A stretch of DNA of 64,000 nucleotides from Methylophilaceae bacterium LSUCC0401 (GTDB lineage Bacteria; Pseudomonadota; Gammaproteobacteria; Burkholderiales; Methylophilaceae). The translations under genes and the position numbers were made by a program. The notes beneath the pieces were generated by a model. The model was given only the letters and a program-made list of their open reading frames with translations. It was not told the DNA's origin and did no database searches. This document shows positions 47,642 through 56,854 of the stretch, piece by piece (positions within the stretch are counted from its first letter, which is position 1; each line of letters starts with the position of its first letter). The stretch covers positions 434,001 to 498,000 of the forward strand of contig CP103442.1 of the NCBI GenBank assembly GCA_024919035.1. Direction: 5' to 3'.

Positions 47642-48586
47642 CTAGGGGTTAACAATTTTTTTAAATTTATCTTTTAATTTTCTATATATGTTAAAACCTA
47701 ACACTTTTTCTAAATTAGAAATTCTATATTCTTGATTAAGAATTCTTTGTTCTTGATTAAGAATTAAACGTTTTTGTTCTTGAATTTTTTTGGCATGCTG
47801 ATTGATTAAATTAAAATAATAATTTAATTTGCAATCATACTGAGCTATTAAATTATGTAAATTTATTCTTGTGATATTTTTTTTAGTTATTTTTTTAAAA
47901 TTAACTAAAGTTTTATTTTTTTTTGAATTTTCATTTAATATAGGCTTTTGAGAAACTACTCTTAAGTCTTCATTTACTCCGGTTAGAGCTTTTGTCATAT
48001 TAAGATTCATGTAATTGTAAAGATTTTTGTCTTCATTGGAGACTGATGTAGTATTTTCAAATCCTAAGCTATGTAACAAAAATTCTAAAAGTTCAAATGG
48101 TATTGGTTTTAAATGTGTTGGATCATAATAAAATGTTTTTGAAGATACAACCATGTTTTCTGGATTGGGAGTTTCAAGAATAATTAACCCACCAGGAAGC
48201 AATACTCTGCGGATCTCTTTTATAAGGTCATATAAGTATTCAAATTTAACGTGCTCAATAAAATGAAAGCTAGATATTAATGCAATAGAATTACTTGGTA
48301 GTTTTTTAAGATAATTCAATGCATCAGAATTTACAATATTAAGGTCATATTTAAGACAGTCTTCATTAAAGTTTTTATTGGTGTCAACTCCTACTGCATT
48401 AAAACCTTTGTTTGTTAGAATTTCAAGAAACTCACCTCTTCCGCAACCTAGATCAACTGAATCTAAATTCTCAAAATTTTTAACTATAAACTCTATATAA
48501 TCATTGTAAATCGCAAGTCTGGAACGAATCAGCTCCCTAGAACCTCTAAATTTTTTTTCAAATTTATAATAAAAAGTTTCATTCAT
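47642..48586 (-). CDS. SAM-dependent methyltransferase with C-terminal coiled coil
   Basis: A 314-residue protein. LDSVDLGCGRGEFLEILTNKG, VGVDTNKNF and LISSFHFIEHVKFEYLYDLI are class I methyltransferase motifs, and RRVLLPGGLIILETPNPEN follows. From about residue 255 the chain is a coiled coil with repeated LNQEQRILNQEYRI, comparable to chain-terminating methyltransferases such as WbdD, where a coiled coil measures O-antigen length. The coding DNA there has a near-exact duplication of TTCTTGATTAAGAATT. A chain-length or capping role is inference. Confidence 0.8.
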   Translation of the reverse strand: MNETFYYKFEKKFRGSRELIRSRLAIYNDYIEFIVKNFENLDSVDLGCGRGEFLEILTNKGFNAVGVDTNKNFNEDCLKYDLNIVNSDALNYLKKLPSNSIALISSFHFIEHVKFEYLYDLIKEIRRVLLPGGLIILETPNPENMVVSSKTFYYDPTHLKPIPFELLEFLLHSLGFENTTSVSNEDKNLYNYMNLNMTKALTGVNEDLRVVSQKPILNENSKKNKTLVNFKKITKKNITRINLHNLIAQYDCKLNYYFNLINQHAKKIQEQKRLILNQEQRILNQEYRISNLEKVLGFNIYRKLKDKFKKIVNP

Positions 48587-48953
48587 AAATTTTTATATTT
48601 ATAAAATTATTTTTTAAGTGAAATATACATTTATGAAATGTTTAAAAATATTTTTGGTATCCAATATTTAATTATTTTTAACAATTAATAATACACCAAT
48701 ATATTAATAATCAAATGTATTTATAAAATTATTATAATTTAGTTTATTTGAGCATGTGTTGTGTGCATCTAAAATAGAAATTAAAAACCCGAGAAATTTT
48801 ATAAATCAATTTTTGTCAGACTTTATTTTTTGAAAAATTATTTATAAAAACTTTTTCGAATTTGGTTTTGCTTCATATTTATCAATAAGGTTATTTCTTC
48901 AATTTTATGTTTAAAATATGTGTATATTTATAACTTAAAATCTAATCTTTAAA
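48587..48953. other. AT-rich intergenic region between divergent polysaccharide genes
   Basis: Very AT-rich sequence between two divergent start codons. It presumably holds both promoters, but homopolymer runs make individual hexamers unconvincing. No frame, hairpin with T run or repeat that I can support. Confidence 0.5.
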
Positions 48954-50069
48954 ATGTTTTTTGATAAATTTAAAAATAGTATAAATTCGTGTTTGAAAAA
49001 TTTGTTTTTTTTCAAAAATAAAAAAAAATATCGTATATTATATTTATCAGCTCATTCAATTCTAGAATATGATGAAATAAAAATCCTTGAAGAGTTGGGT
49101 CATTTTGTTTTTTCTCCCGGAACTGGTTCAATGCATTTAAGACCATCAAAAAATTTATCTAATGAGGAAATAAGATTAAAAAAAGAGTTTTATTCATTGG
49201 CTGATAAAAACTATTATAAAAATTCTCCCTTAGAAAGACTGTTTAAATTAAAAACTAAATTAAGTAAAAAATTTGTGTCTAATTTTGACATTATTATAGT
49301 AATGCATTATCCAGAATGTATTATTAATAACTGGAGTGTCATAAAAAATAAGAAGGTTATTTGGAGAACAATTGGACAATCTAATTCATCTATTGAAAAA
49401 AAATTAAAAGCATACAGACAGCAAGGTTTAAAAATAATTAGATACTCTCCATTTGAAAAAAATATTCCAAATTATATTGGTGAAGATGAAATTATCAGGT
49501 TTTATAAAAATGAAAAAGAATTTTCTAATTGGAATGGACAAATAAGACATGTCTTAACAGTATCACAACATATGGAAAAGAGGTTTGATGCTTGCCATTA
49601 TGATATTTATGAGCGAGTAGTTAGAGATTTACCTTATTATTTAGCTGGTTTTAAAAGTAAAGGCATTAATGATAATTCAAAAGAATTAAGCTATGAGGAA
49701 TTAAAAGATTTAATAAGAAATAGTAGATGTTTTTTTTACACAGGAACATATCCTGCATCATACACTTTAGCTTTTATCGAAGCTTGGATGACAGGAATAC
49801 CAATTATTGCAATAGGAAATGAATTGATGCATGATCGGTTTCCAGATCAAGGTCTTTATGAAATTCCAAGTTTAATAATAAATGGATATAATGGCTATTG
49901 TTATAATAGCATTGAAGAGCTTAAAAATGTATTGCTTGAGTTACTTAATGACTTTAAGCTAGCAAAGAAAATATCAAAAAACGGAAGAAAATCTGCAAAA
50001 AAAATATTTGGTTCAAAAAGAGCTTTAAAACAATGGTCTTTCTTTATTGAAAAGAAAATATGGAAATAA
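48954..50069 (+). CDS. GT-B fold glycosyltransferase
   Basis: A 371-residue protein. The N-terminal half begins with a basic patch and a Rossmann strand (KYRILYLSAHS), and VIWRTIGQSN and HVLTVSQHMEKR lie at the domain junction. The C-terminal half has the GT4/GT1-like donor site: YTGTYPASYTLAFIEAWMTGIPIIAIG with the conserved Glu, then LIINGYNGYCYNSIEELKNVL. Extremely AT-rich (Lys/Asn/Ile bias), more so than core genes. Likely part of the surface polysaccharide set; donor and acceptor unknown. Confidence 0.75.
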   Translation: MFFDKFKNSINSCLKNLFFFKNKKKYRILYLSAHSILEYDEIKILEELGHFVFSPGTGSMHLRPSKNLSNEEIRLKKEFYSLADKNYYKNSPLERLFKLKTKLSKKFVSNFDIIIVMHYPECIINNWSVIKNKKVIWRTIGQSNSSIEKKLKAYRQQGLKIIRYSPFEKNIPNYIGEDEIIRFYKNEKEFSNWNGQIRHVLTVSQHMEKRFDACHYDIYERVVRDLPYYLAGFKSKGINDNSKELSYEELKDLIRNSRCFFYTGTYPASYTLAFIEAWMTGIPIIAIGNELMHDRFPDQGLYEIPSLIINGYNGYCYNSIEELKNVLLELLNDFKLAKKISKNGRKSAKKIFGSKRALKQWSFFIEKKIWK

Positions 50070-50371
50070 AAATTTTATTTATGATTTTTATCTATATGTC
50101 TAAATCTTTCTTGTTTATTTCTTACTAAATAATTTTATCCACTTTTTTATCCACAGAAATTTATCTATTTTTTAATAAAAAATAAATTTTTTTACCCATC
50201 GTGCATACCAAATATATTAATATAAACTATTGTTTTTATTATAAATTTTATTTAAAAATATATTTTTAAAAATCTTAAAGATATATGCTAGTTTATTTTC
50301 CAATTTTTTATCCACAAAAAAATATTGAATTTGTTTTATTTTTTTTATATTATTTTTTATGAAATATCTTT
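50070..50371. other. AT-rich intergenic region with three DnaA boxes
   Basis: The 302 bases hold TTATCCACA at 50147-50155 and 50308-50316 and the near match TTATCCACT at 50135-50143, in extremely AT-rich sequence. No gene. It may titrate or be regulated by DnaA, or the matches may be favoured by base composition, although the CC step makes chance less likely. Confidence 0.5.
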
Positions 50372-50794
50372 ATGAAAGATTTAAAAATGTTTGAATTGAT
50401 TTATGTCAGCACTGCCGCCAATCGAATGACCAAAGACAACTTACAATCCATTTTAATGGAAAGTATGCGTCATAATTTAGATCATGATATTACTGGCATA
50501 TTACTTTACGATCAGGGTTCATTTTGCCAGGTACTCGAGGGCGAAAAAAAGGCTGTGCTATCTATTTTTAAAAAGATAAAAAAGGATAAACGGCACATGA
50601 ATATTATTACTGTGTCTGAAAAAGATATTCAATACCGAGAGTTTTCTGCATGGTCGATGCGCTTTATCAATCTAGATTTTTATGATCGCGAAATGATCAA
50701 AGGTTATCAAGATATTTCTGGAAGCAGAATGAATTGGGCAGAAATCAACGCCTCACTGGCTAAGAGCATTTTGATGCAATTCAAGAGCATGTAG
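50372..50794 (+). CDS. BLUF-domain blue-light photoreceptor
   Basis: A 140-residue stand-alone BLUF protein that would bind FAD. The flavin-sensing residues are present: Tyr in ELIYVSTA, Asn in MRHNLDHDITGILLY, Gln in SFCQVLEG, and the Trp/Met pair in FSAWSMRF. RHMNIITVSEKDIQYREF matches the conserved third and fourth strands. No output domain is fused, so it must signal through protein contacts. Start is uncertain between this ATG and one five codons later. Base composition is closer to the core genome than the flanking polysaccharide genes. Confidence 0.9.
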   Translation: MKDLKMFELIYVSTAANRMTKDNLQSILMESMRHNLDHDITGILLYDQGSFCQVLEGEKKAVLSIFKKIKKDKRHMNIITVSEKDIQYREFSAWSMRFINLDFYDREMIKGYQDISGSRMNWAEINASLAKSILMQFKSM

Positions 50795-50797
50795 CAT

Positions 50798-51229
50798 TTA
50801 TTTTGCTTGGAGGATGGTATTTTTAAGATCATCCGTACCCATATAAAAGACGATGAATTTTACCGGCTCTGTTCCTGAGTTATAGCCATAGTGAGTTTTA
50901 TTAATCAGCTCGATCACCACATCGCCTTGAATAAATTTTTTTTCTTCAAGGGTTTCACTGACCACCGTAATTTCTCCCTCCAAAATATAGCCAAAAGAGG
51001 GTACTTGATGAAAATGATTTGGTGTTTTTGCTCCAGGATCCATCTGGACTAACATAGATTTTATTTTTGCTGCACCCTTGGGGTAGTTGATTGGATCGCC
51101 ATTCCAGCTGGATGAGGTGTCGATTAAGTTTTCGATCTGGATTCCGGATGAGGGATCAATTGCCCATAGCACTTGACTGTTTAAGATGAATAAACAAAAT
51201 ATTGTGATAAGAGAAATTTTTTTAAACAT
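50798..51229 (-). CDS. secreted cupin-domain protein
   Basis: A 143-residue precursor. The start MFKKISLITIFCLFILNSQVLWA is a signal peptide, with AAGGAAG upstream of that ATG; a longer frame into the upstream region is not supported. The single cupin barrel has metal-site motifs TPNHFHQVPSFGYILEGE and GDVVIELINKTHYGYNSG. It may bind a metal and a small ligand in the periplasm; catalytic role unknown. Divergent from the SLC13 carrier, with 70 bases between starts. Confidence 0.82.
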   Translation of the reverse strand: MFKKISLITIFCLFILNSQVLWAIDPSSGIQIENLIDTSSSWNGDPINYPKGAAKIKSMLVQMDPGAKTPNHFHQVPSFGYILEGEITVVSETLEEKKFIQGDVVIELINKTHYGYNSGTEPVKFIVFYMGTDDLKNTILQAK

Positions 51230-51299
51230 TTGAATTCTTCCTTGATTGTGTATGATTTGAGTATACTGAATTTTATATGGACATAAATATAAAATTATT

Positions 51300-52697
51300 G
51301 TGACCAACGAGAACACAACACAGGCCATAAAAAAACCTGGTTTTTGGATAGGTTTAATCCTGTTCACTTGTTATTTTTTCATCTCCCCAGAGTCAGCATC
51401 TTTGACCCGAGATGCTTGGTTTGTCTTAGCGGTGATGACGCTGATGGTAGTCTGGTGGCTGACAGAAACCATATCGATTTATGTCACAGCATTATTACCT
51501 CTCATTCTTCTGCCCATCTTAACCTCTGCTAATTTTCAAGAGGTCGCCTTGCCCTATGCCAATCAAACCATTTTCTTATTCCTGGGTGGGTTTATTTTAG
51601 CAATTGCAATTGAAAAGGTTAATCTTCATAAACGCTTTGCTTACTTTATTCTTAGTAAAAATGGAACAACCCTTAAAAGTATTTTATTTTCTTTTATGAT
51701 CATTGCCTATTTGACCAGTATGTGGATTATTAATACCGCCACAGCGATGATGCTCCTCCCAATTGCATCCTATGTGTGCCGAACAATCAATTCATCTGAT
51801 CCTCGCTTTGAAGTTTTGCTGCTCCTTGGTATTGCTTATGGGGCAACCATTGGCGGCATGGCGACCATAGTAGGAACCGCTCCCAATATTTTTTTTGTAG
51901 CCTATATGGCGGAAAACTATGATATTCATATTTCCTTTTACGAGTGGTCAAAAGTAGCCCTTCCTTTGTCATTAGTTATTTTGATGAGTGCATATCTAGT
52001 GCTTGCACAGTCCATCAATAAAAATAAAACGGATCACAAAATCATTACGACTAAATTAACTCAAATGTCCATGAATGAAAAAAAAGTGGCTCTGATTTTT
52101 ATACTGACCATTGGTGCATGGGTATTTCGTGGTCAGTTAACGAGCATTCAACTGCTATCAAATCTCACAGATGCTGGGATTGCAATTACAGCTGCTTTTT
52201 TTCTATTTATCATTCCATCTCAAAATAAAAAAAAGGAGCTTCTCGAGTGGCGAGATATGCAACAACTTCCCTGGGGTTTAGTTTTATTATTTGGCGGAGG
52301 CTTAGCTTTGGCTAAATCAATTATGACCAGTGGCCTGGCTAACTGGATTGGTAATAATTTAGAATTTTTAACTCAATATTCTGCCTTTGCTCTGGTTTTG
52401 ATTTTAGTGGTCAGTATTATTTTTTTGACAGAGATCTTATCCAATACAGCCTTAACCCTAAGTTTTTTACCCATTGTTAGTATGGTTGCGATCAATCTGC
52501 AAATGCCAGTGCAAATGCTTGGAACTATTTTAGTGATTGCAGCAAGTTGCGCTTTTATGTTACCAATTGCGACGCCTCCAAATGCTGTAATTTTTGCAAC
52601 AGAAAAAATTAAGGTGATGGATATGATAAAGGTTGGTTTTACTATGAATATTTTTACAATATTTATTATCACTTCATTTTTTTATATGGTTATGTGA
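51300..52697 (+). CDS. SLC13/DASS family anion symporter
   Basis: A 465-residue inner-membrane carrier with about eleven spans. LGGFILAIAIEKVNLHKRFA, WIINTATAMMLLPIA (the SNT-like sodium and substrate motif), YGATIGGMATIVGTAPN, LTEILSNTALTLSFLPI and LPIATPPNAVIFAT match the two inverted repeats of Na+-coupled dicarboxylate/sulfate transporters. GTG start with no clear ribosome site. Substrate most likely a C4-dicarboxylate or citrate, but sulfate cannot be excluded. Confidence 0.88.
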   Translation: MTNENTTQAIKKPGFWIGLILFTCYFFISPESASLTRDAWFVLAVMTLMVVWWLTETISIYVTALLPLILLPILTSANFQEVALPYANQTIFLFLGGFILAIAIEKVNLHKRFAYFILSKNGTTLKSILFSFMIIAYLTSMWIINTATAMMLLPIASYVCRTINSSDPRFEVLLLLGIAYGATIGGMATIVGTAPNIFFVAYMAENYDIHISFYEWSKVALPLSLVILMSAYLVLAQSINKNKTDHKIITTKLTQMSMNEKKVALIFILTIGAWVFRGQLTSIQLLSNLTDAGIAITAAFFLFIIPSQNKKKELLEWRDMQQLPWGLVLLFGGGLALAKSIMTSGLANWIGNNLEFLTQYSAFALVLILVVSIIFLTEILSNTALTLSFLPIVSMVAINLQMPVQMLGTILVIAASCAFMLPIATPPNAVIFATEKIKVMDMIKVGFTMNIFTIFIITSFFYMVM

Positions 52698-52846
52698 ATA
52701 AGATATAATTTTTTAAATTTGACATCTTAAATGACTTTTTAATTTATCAGAATCATTTCAATTTTTATATGTTATAGTTCTTTTAAGCTTAAACCAAAGA
52801 TTTTTAGCAGTATATTATTTTATAAAATGGTACATATTAATTTTTT

Positions 52847-53950
52847 ATGATTGACATATATAGGTTTTTACTAGCTTTAACTGTGGTTATATTTCATTCA
52901 GGTTTTGGGGGAGGCGGAGGAGTTTATGCGCTTTATGGATTTTATATTATCAGTGGTTATTTGATTTATAGAGTATGTGACCAAGTCTATTTTAAAAAAA
53001 ATTTTAATTTAACAACTTTTTATGCCAATAGAATTTTAAGATTATTACCTCATTTTATTTTTTCATCTTTTTTAATCTATTTTTCTTTTTTTGAAATATG
53101 TAAATTTTATGGCTTTTCTTCTTGCATGTCTCTTCCGACTAATATTGTTTTATATATCAAAGATTTTTATAGCTTATCATTAAGTGATTTTATTTCAGGA
53201 ATTGTTCCAGATTTTAGATTAAAACTATTTCCACCTCAGTTTGTTGGTTTTTTTGGCTATGTTAGTGCTTTTTGGTCAGTATCAATAGAAATTTTTTTCT
53301 ATATTCTTGTTCCTTTTATATTCTTATTTTGCAATAAAAATAATAAAAAAATTAATTATTTGTTAATTATGTGCCTAGTTATTTATTTAATTTTCAGTTT
53401 TATTTTAACACCTATAAGAAACCCAGGCATTTGGTCAGATATAGTTTATAGAAACAGCTTTCCAACCATGTTGTTTTTCTCTATTGGAATTGCAATTTAT
53501 AAATATAAGATAAATTTAAATAAATTTTTTTCTCAATATTTTTCAAAAAATCATATTTTATATTTAATGTTTTTTTCTCCCTTGTTGTTACTTTTTGGAA
53601 GTAAATATCTTAATACCTCGTTACCTATTCTAGAATATCAACTTTGGTTATTTATTGTTACATTTGTTTCTATATTAGCGATAGTTTTTGATGATGATGA
53701 AAATTCTAAATACTATAAATTCATAGGTAAGCTCAGTTACCCCATTTATTTAAATCATCAAATTATAATTATTTTGTTTATTTCATATAAACATTTAATT
53801 GAAGGTGATTTCAATAATCATTATAATTTTATTTTTCATGAATATTTTTTAATTATCATCCTCTCAATATTTATATCAATTATTACTTATTATTTGATTG
53901 AGATTCCAATAGATAAAATAAGACATTTTATAAAGAAAAAATTTATTTGA
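52847..53950 (+). CDS. acyltransferase family 3 (OafA/YrhL-like) membrane protein
   Basis: A 367-residue polytopic acyltransferase, second of this family in the window. MIDIYRFLLALTVVIFHSGF holds the active-site His, FYIISGYLIYRV and NRILRLLPHFI the conserved arginine region, and LSYPIYLNHQI the last-span motif. Likely O-acetylates or otherwise acylates a surface glycan. Very AT-rich; overlaps the convergent FkbM gene by eight bases. Confidence 0.87.
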   Translation: MIDIYRFLLALTVVIFHSGFGGGGGVYALYGFYIISGYLIYRVCDQVYFKKNFNLTTFYANRILRLLPHFIFSSFLIYFSFFEICKFYGFSSCMSLPTNIVLYIKDFYSLSLSDFISGIVPDFRLKLFPPQFVGFFGYVSAFWSVSIEIFFYILVPFIFLFCNKNNKKINYLLIMCLVIYLIFSFILTPIRNPGIWSDIVYRNSFPTMLFFSIGIAIYKYKINLNKFFSQYFSKNHILYLMFFSPLLLLFGSKYLNTSLPILEYQLWLFIVTFVSILAIVFDDDENSKYYKFIGKLSYPIYLNHQIIIILFISYKHLIEGDFNNHYNFIFHEYFLIIILSIFISIITYYLIEIPIDKIRHFIKKKFI

Positions 53951-54917
53951 TGCCAATTAGTTTTTTTAATATTGCCAGCTTTGATGTTTTTTTTTCTTTA
54001 TTTTTATTCAATAAATTTTCTAAATCATATTCAATTTCATTAAACATATTATTTGATGATCGATTGAATGAAATTGGTACCTTAAAATCACAATCTTTTT
54101 TGTCAAATGAGGCAACTATTAAGCCATCCCCGCTATAAGACTCAAATATTGAATGTTCAGCAATAATAAAACCTCCATTTTTTTTGATAAATCTTAAGCA
54201 TTTTTGATGCATTAGCAAGTCATGTGAGATTGTATGATGATGTGTTGATATAAAAATAAATCTGATTTTATTTTTTTTAATTGAATTAATAGCCCCCTGA
54301 AGCATCTTTAGTTCCCAGCCCTGGACATCTACATGAAGCAAATCTACATAATTAATTTTTTTTTTTTCAAGAAGACTATCTAATGTAATGCTTGGCATTT
54401 CAAGAATCTTATTATCACTCTCTCTTTCAAATTTTGTTGTAATTTCAACATCAGAGACGAAGGCATTTATAAACTCTCCTTGGGCGTCGTTAATTGTGAA
54501 ATTAAATTTACCAACGTCAATATTTTTTGAATCAGGTTCAATCATAATATTAGAAGCATTATCAATTTTCTTATTGAACCACAAAGAGTAATAGGACCAA
54601 TGAGCCCCAAATTCAATCATTAACCCACCTTTTTTTATTTTTTTTAAGACATTGAAAAAAACTTTTTCTTCTTGAGGCTCGTGATGTCCTTTACATAATT
54701 TTATTATTTCTGTAATACCTCTGCCGTGATAACCGTCTTTAAGAACTTTAATGCCATTATGCATTAGTTGATAGGAATAATTCTTTAATTTAAAAACTTT
54801 CCCGGCATTTTTTACTTTTCTTATTTCATCGCAATCTCTGCATTGAGTTGTTATAAATATTCTTTTTTTTAAATTATCATCAAATGGCAATTTACTGATA
54901 TATTTTTTTATATCCAT
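53943..54917 (-). CDS. FkbM family methyltransferase
   Basis: A 324-residue protein. GGLMIEFGAHWSYYSLWFNKK is the SAM site, NIMIEPDSKNIDVGKFNFTIND the strand-2 acid, and SITLDSLLEKKKINYVDLLHVDVQGWELKMLQGA the FkbM hallmark. Members O-methylate sugars in polysaccharides or secondary metabolites. A Cys-rich N-terminal segment (TTQCRDCDEI) is unusual. Part of the AT-rich accessory block. Confidence 0.87.
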   Translation of the reverse strand: MDIKKYISKLPFDDNLKKRIFITTQCRDCDEIRKVKNAGKVFKLKNYSYQLMHNGIKVLKDGYHGRGITEIIKLCKGHHEPQEEKVFFNVLKKIKKGGLMIEFGAHWSYYSLWFNKKIDNASNIMIEPDSKNIDVGKFNFTINDAQGEFINAFVSDVEITTKFERESDNKILEMPSITLDSLLEKKKINYVDLLHVDVQGWELKMLQGAINSIKKNKIRFIFISTHHHTISHDLLMHQKCLRFIKKNGGFIIAEHSIFESYSGDGLIVASFDKKDCDFKVPISFNRSSNNMFNEIEYDLENLLNKNKEKKTSKLAILKKLIGIK

Positions 54918-55035
54918 ATAATATTTAATCCCTTATTTTTAAGTAGATTTGAAAAGTTAAAATGCAAATGATTTTTTTCTAAATATTTTTACATGAGTGA
55001 TATTATTCTATTATATTTTTTTTTGTAAGATATTT

Positions 55036-55446
55036 ATGAATTATTTATTTGAAGTGACAAGCGCCATCCAACTTGCAGTCGCTCCAGCCTTTCTATTAAC
55101 TGGAATAGGAGCGACTCTTTCTGTTATGACTAATCGTCTTGCTAGGATTATTGATAGATTTCGGGTTTTAAACGATTCTCGATTGAAGTTGAGAGGTGAT
55201 TATGTTTTAGAGCTTGATCTTTTAAAACTGAGGGCTAAATGGACTCATTGGGCAATTACATTGACAACTTTATCTGCCTTGCTAACTTGCATTGTGATTG
55301 CTGCTATATTCATTGGAACAGAAATACAATTTAACTTTGATCAGTTTATTTCTTTTTTATTTATTGGTGCAATGAGCTCACTCATCTTAGGTTTGATCTC
55401 TTTCACAAGAGAAGTGACTCTCTCAAAGAATGTTGTAAAACAGTAA
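55036..55446 (+). CDS. DUF2721 membrane protein
   Basis: A 136-residue protein with three hydrophobic spans. EVTSAIQLAVAPAFLLTGIGATLSVMTNRLARIIDR is the DUF2721 signature: a first span followed by an amphipathic, Arg-rich helix; two more spans follow (ITLTTLSALLTCIVIAAIF and FLFIGAMSSLILGLISF). Function unknown. The ATG before NYLFEV was preferred over an upstream GTG that adds a non-conserved hydrophobic extension. Confidence 0.82.
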   Translation: MNYLFEVTSAIQLAVAPAFLLTGIGATLSVMTNRLARIIDRFRVLNDSRLKLRGDYVLELDLLKLRAKWTHWAITLTTLSALLTCIVIAAIFIGTEIQFNFDQFISFLFIGAMSSLILGLISFTREVTLSKNVVKQ

Positions 55447-55449
55447 GAA

Positions 55450-55581
55450 CTAAATGAGCGGTGCAAAATTAACTACAATCGTTACAAGTACCATCAAAGA
55501 TAAAATTCCAACGAAGTAAACATTTTTACTAGTTTTTAGTTTTTTTTGGTGGTTTTTTAAATATCTTTCGAAATCAGTCAT
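55450..55581 (-). CDS. 43-aa single-span membrane protein behind a Fur box
   Basis: An ATG frame encodes a basic, polar N-terminus (MTDFERYLKNHQKKLKTSKN) and one hydrophobic helix (VYFVGILSLMVLVTIVV) ending NFAPLI. It is the only gene positioned to be controlled by the Fur box 31 bases upstream of its start. No clear ribosome site, which lowers confidence. If real, it would be induced under iron limitation and placed in the inner membrane with the N-terminus in the cytoplasm. Confidence 0.5.
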   Translation of the reverse strand: MTDFERYLKNHQKKLKTSKNVYFVGILSLMVLVTIVVNFAPLI

Positions 55582-55611
55582 GTTAATAAATAATAAATTA
55601 ATTTACTTAAT

Positions 55612-55630
55612 GATAATGATAATGATTCTC
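55612..55630 (-). promoter_or_regulatory. Fur box
   Basis: GATAATGATAATGATTCTC agrees with the 19-base consensus GATAATGATAATCATTATC at 17 positions. It sits between the kbl 3' end and the 43-residue membrane protein, so only the latter is in position to be repressed by Fur. Confidence 0.75.
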
Positions 55631-55659
55631 ATTTAAAAAATCAAGAGTCAAACTAAAAT

Positions 55660-56850
55660 TTATTGAACAGCGTTCCGAGCCTTCACAAAAGCTTGGATGG
55701 CATGATCCAGCTCTGCAAAACTATGCGCGGCCGAGAGTTGAGTTCTGATGCGTGCTTTACCTTTTGGAACAACAGGATAGAAGAATCCAACCGCATACAC
55801 TCCATTTTTTAATAGTTCTTGGCTCATTTTTTGAGCGAGAACTGCATCACCCAACATGATCGGCACGATAGGATGGTCACCATTAGCCACATCAAAGCCT
55901 TGCTCTTGCATGCCTTTTCTGAAGTAATGGGTATTTTTCTCGAGCTTATCTCGCAGGGCAGTGGAGTCATTGAGCATCTCTAACACCTTTAATGATGCTG
56001 AACAGATATTCGGAGCCAGTGAGTTTGAAAACAAATAAGGGCGTGAACGTTGTCTTAACATGTCAATAATTTCTGAACGGCCTGAGGTAAATCCACCAGA
56101 AGCGCCACCGAGGGCTTTACCAAAAGTGCTTGTTATCAGATCAACACGAGACATTACATTTTTATATTCATGCACACCTTTACCCTGTTTACCCATAAAG
56201 CCTGTGGCATGGCAATCATCGTGGTGCACCATCGCCCCAAATTCATCCGCTAAGTCACAAATCTCATCGAGCTTGGCAATGGTACCATCCATTGAAAATA
56301 CACCATCAGTGGTAATAAGAATTCGACGCGCTTTATTCAGCTTGGCCTGTTCGAGCTTGGCACGGAGGTCTTCCATGTTGTTATTTTTATAACGATAGCG
56401 TTGCGCTTTACACAGACGGACTCCATCAATAATGGACGCATGATTCAGTTCATCAGAGATGATGGCATCTTGGTCATTGAGAATAGTCTCAAATAATCCT
56501 GCATTGGCATCAAAACAGGCTGCATAAAGAATAGTGTCTTCAGTACCTAAAAATTTTGATACTTCTGTCTCAAGTTGCTTATGCAAAGTCTGGGTACCAC
56601 AGATAAATCTGACGGATGCTACCCCAAAGCCCCAACGGTCTAAACTTTGTTTGGCTGCTTGAATAATTTCTGCATTATTAGCCAAACCTAAGTAGTTGTT
56701 CGCACACATATTAATGACAGAACTTCCATCTTGGAGTGTGATCTTACTTTTTTGTTCGGAATCAATAAAACGTTCATTTTTCCATAAACCAGAATCCTTG
56801 ATTTCTTGAAGGTCGGTTTGGAAAGATTGTTTAAAAGAATTAAAGCTCAT
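55660..56850 (-). CDS. kbl: glycine C-acetyltransferase (2-amino-3-ketobutyrate CoA ligase)
   Basis: A 396-residue PLP enzyme that splits 2-amino-3-ketobutyrate with CoA to glycine and acetyl-CoA. [51 protein letters not shown] and the PLP lysine in [18 protein letters not shown] are the alpha-oxoamine synthase motifs. Starts four bases after tdh. Length is standard. Confidence 0.96.
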   Translation of the reverse strand: MSFNSFKQSFQTDLQEIKDSGLWKNERFIDSEQKSKITLQDGSSVINMCANNYLGLANNAEIIQAAKQSLDRWGFGVASVRFICGTQTLHKQLETEVSKFLGTEDTILYAACFDANAGLFETILNDQDAIISDELNHASIIDGVRLCKAQRYRYKNNNMEDLRAKLEQAKLNKARRILITTDGVFSMDGTIAKLDEICDLADEFGAMVHHDDCHATGFMGKQGKGVHEYKNVMSRVDLITSTFGKALGGASGGFTSGRSEIIDMLRQRSRPYLFSNSLAPNICSASLKVLEMLNDSTALRDKLEKNTHYFRKGMQEQGFDVANGDHPIVPIMLGDAVLAQKMSQELLKNGVYAVGFFYPVVPKGKARIRTQLSAAHSFAELDHAIQAFVKARNAVQ

Positions 56851-56854
56851 TGCG

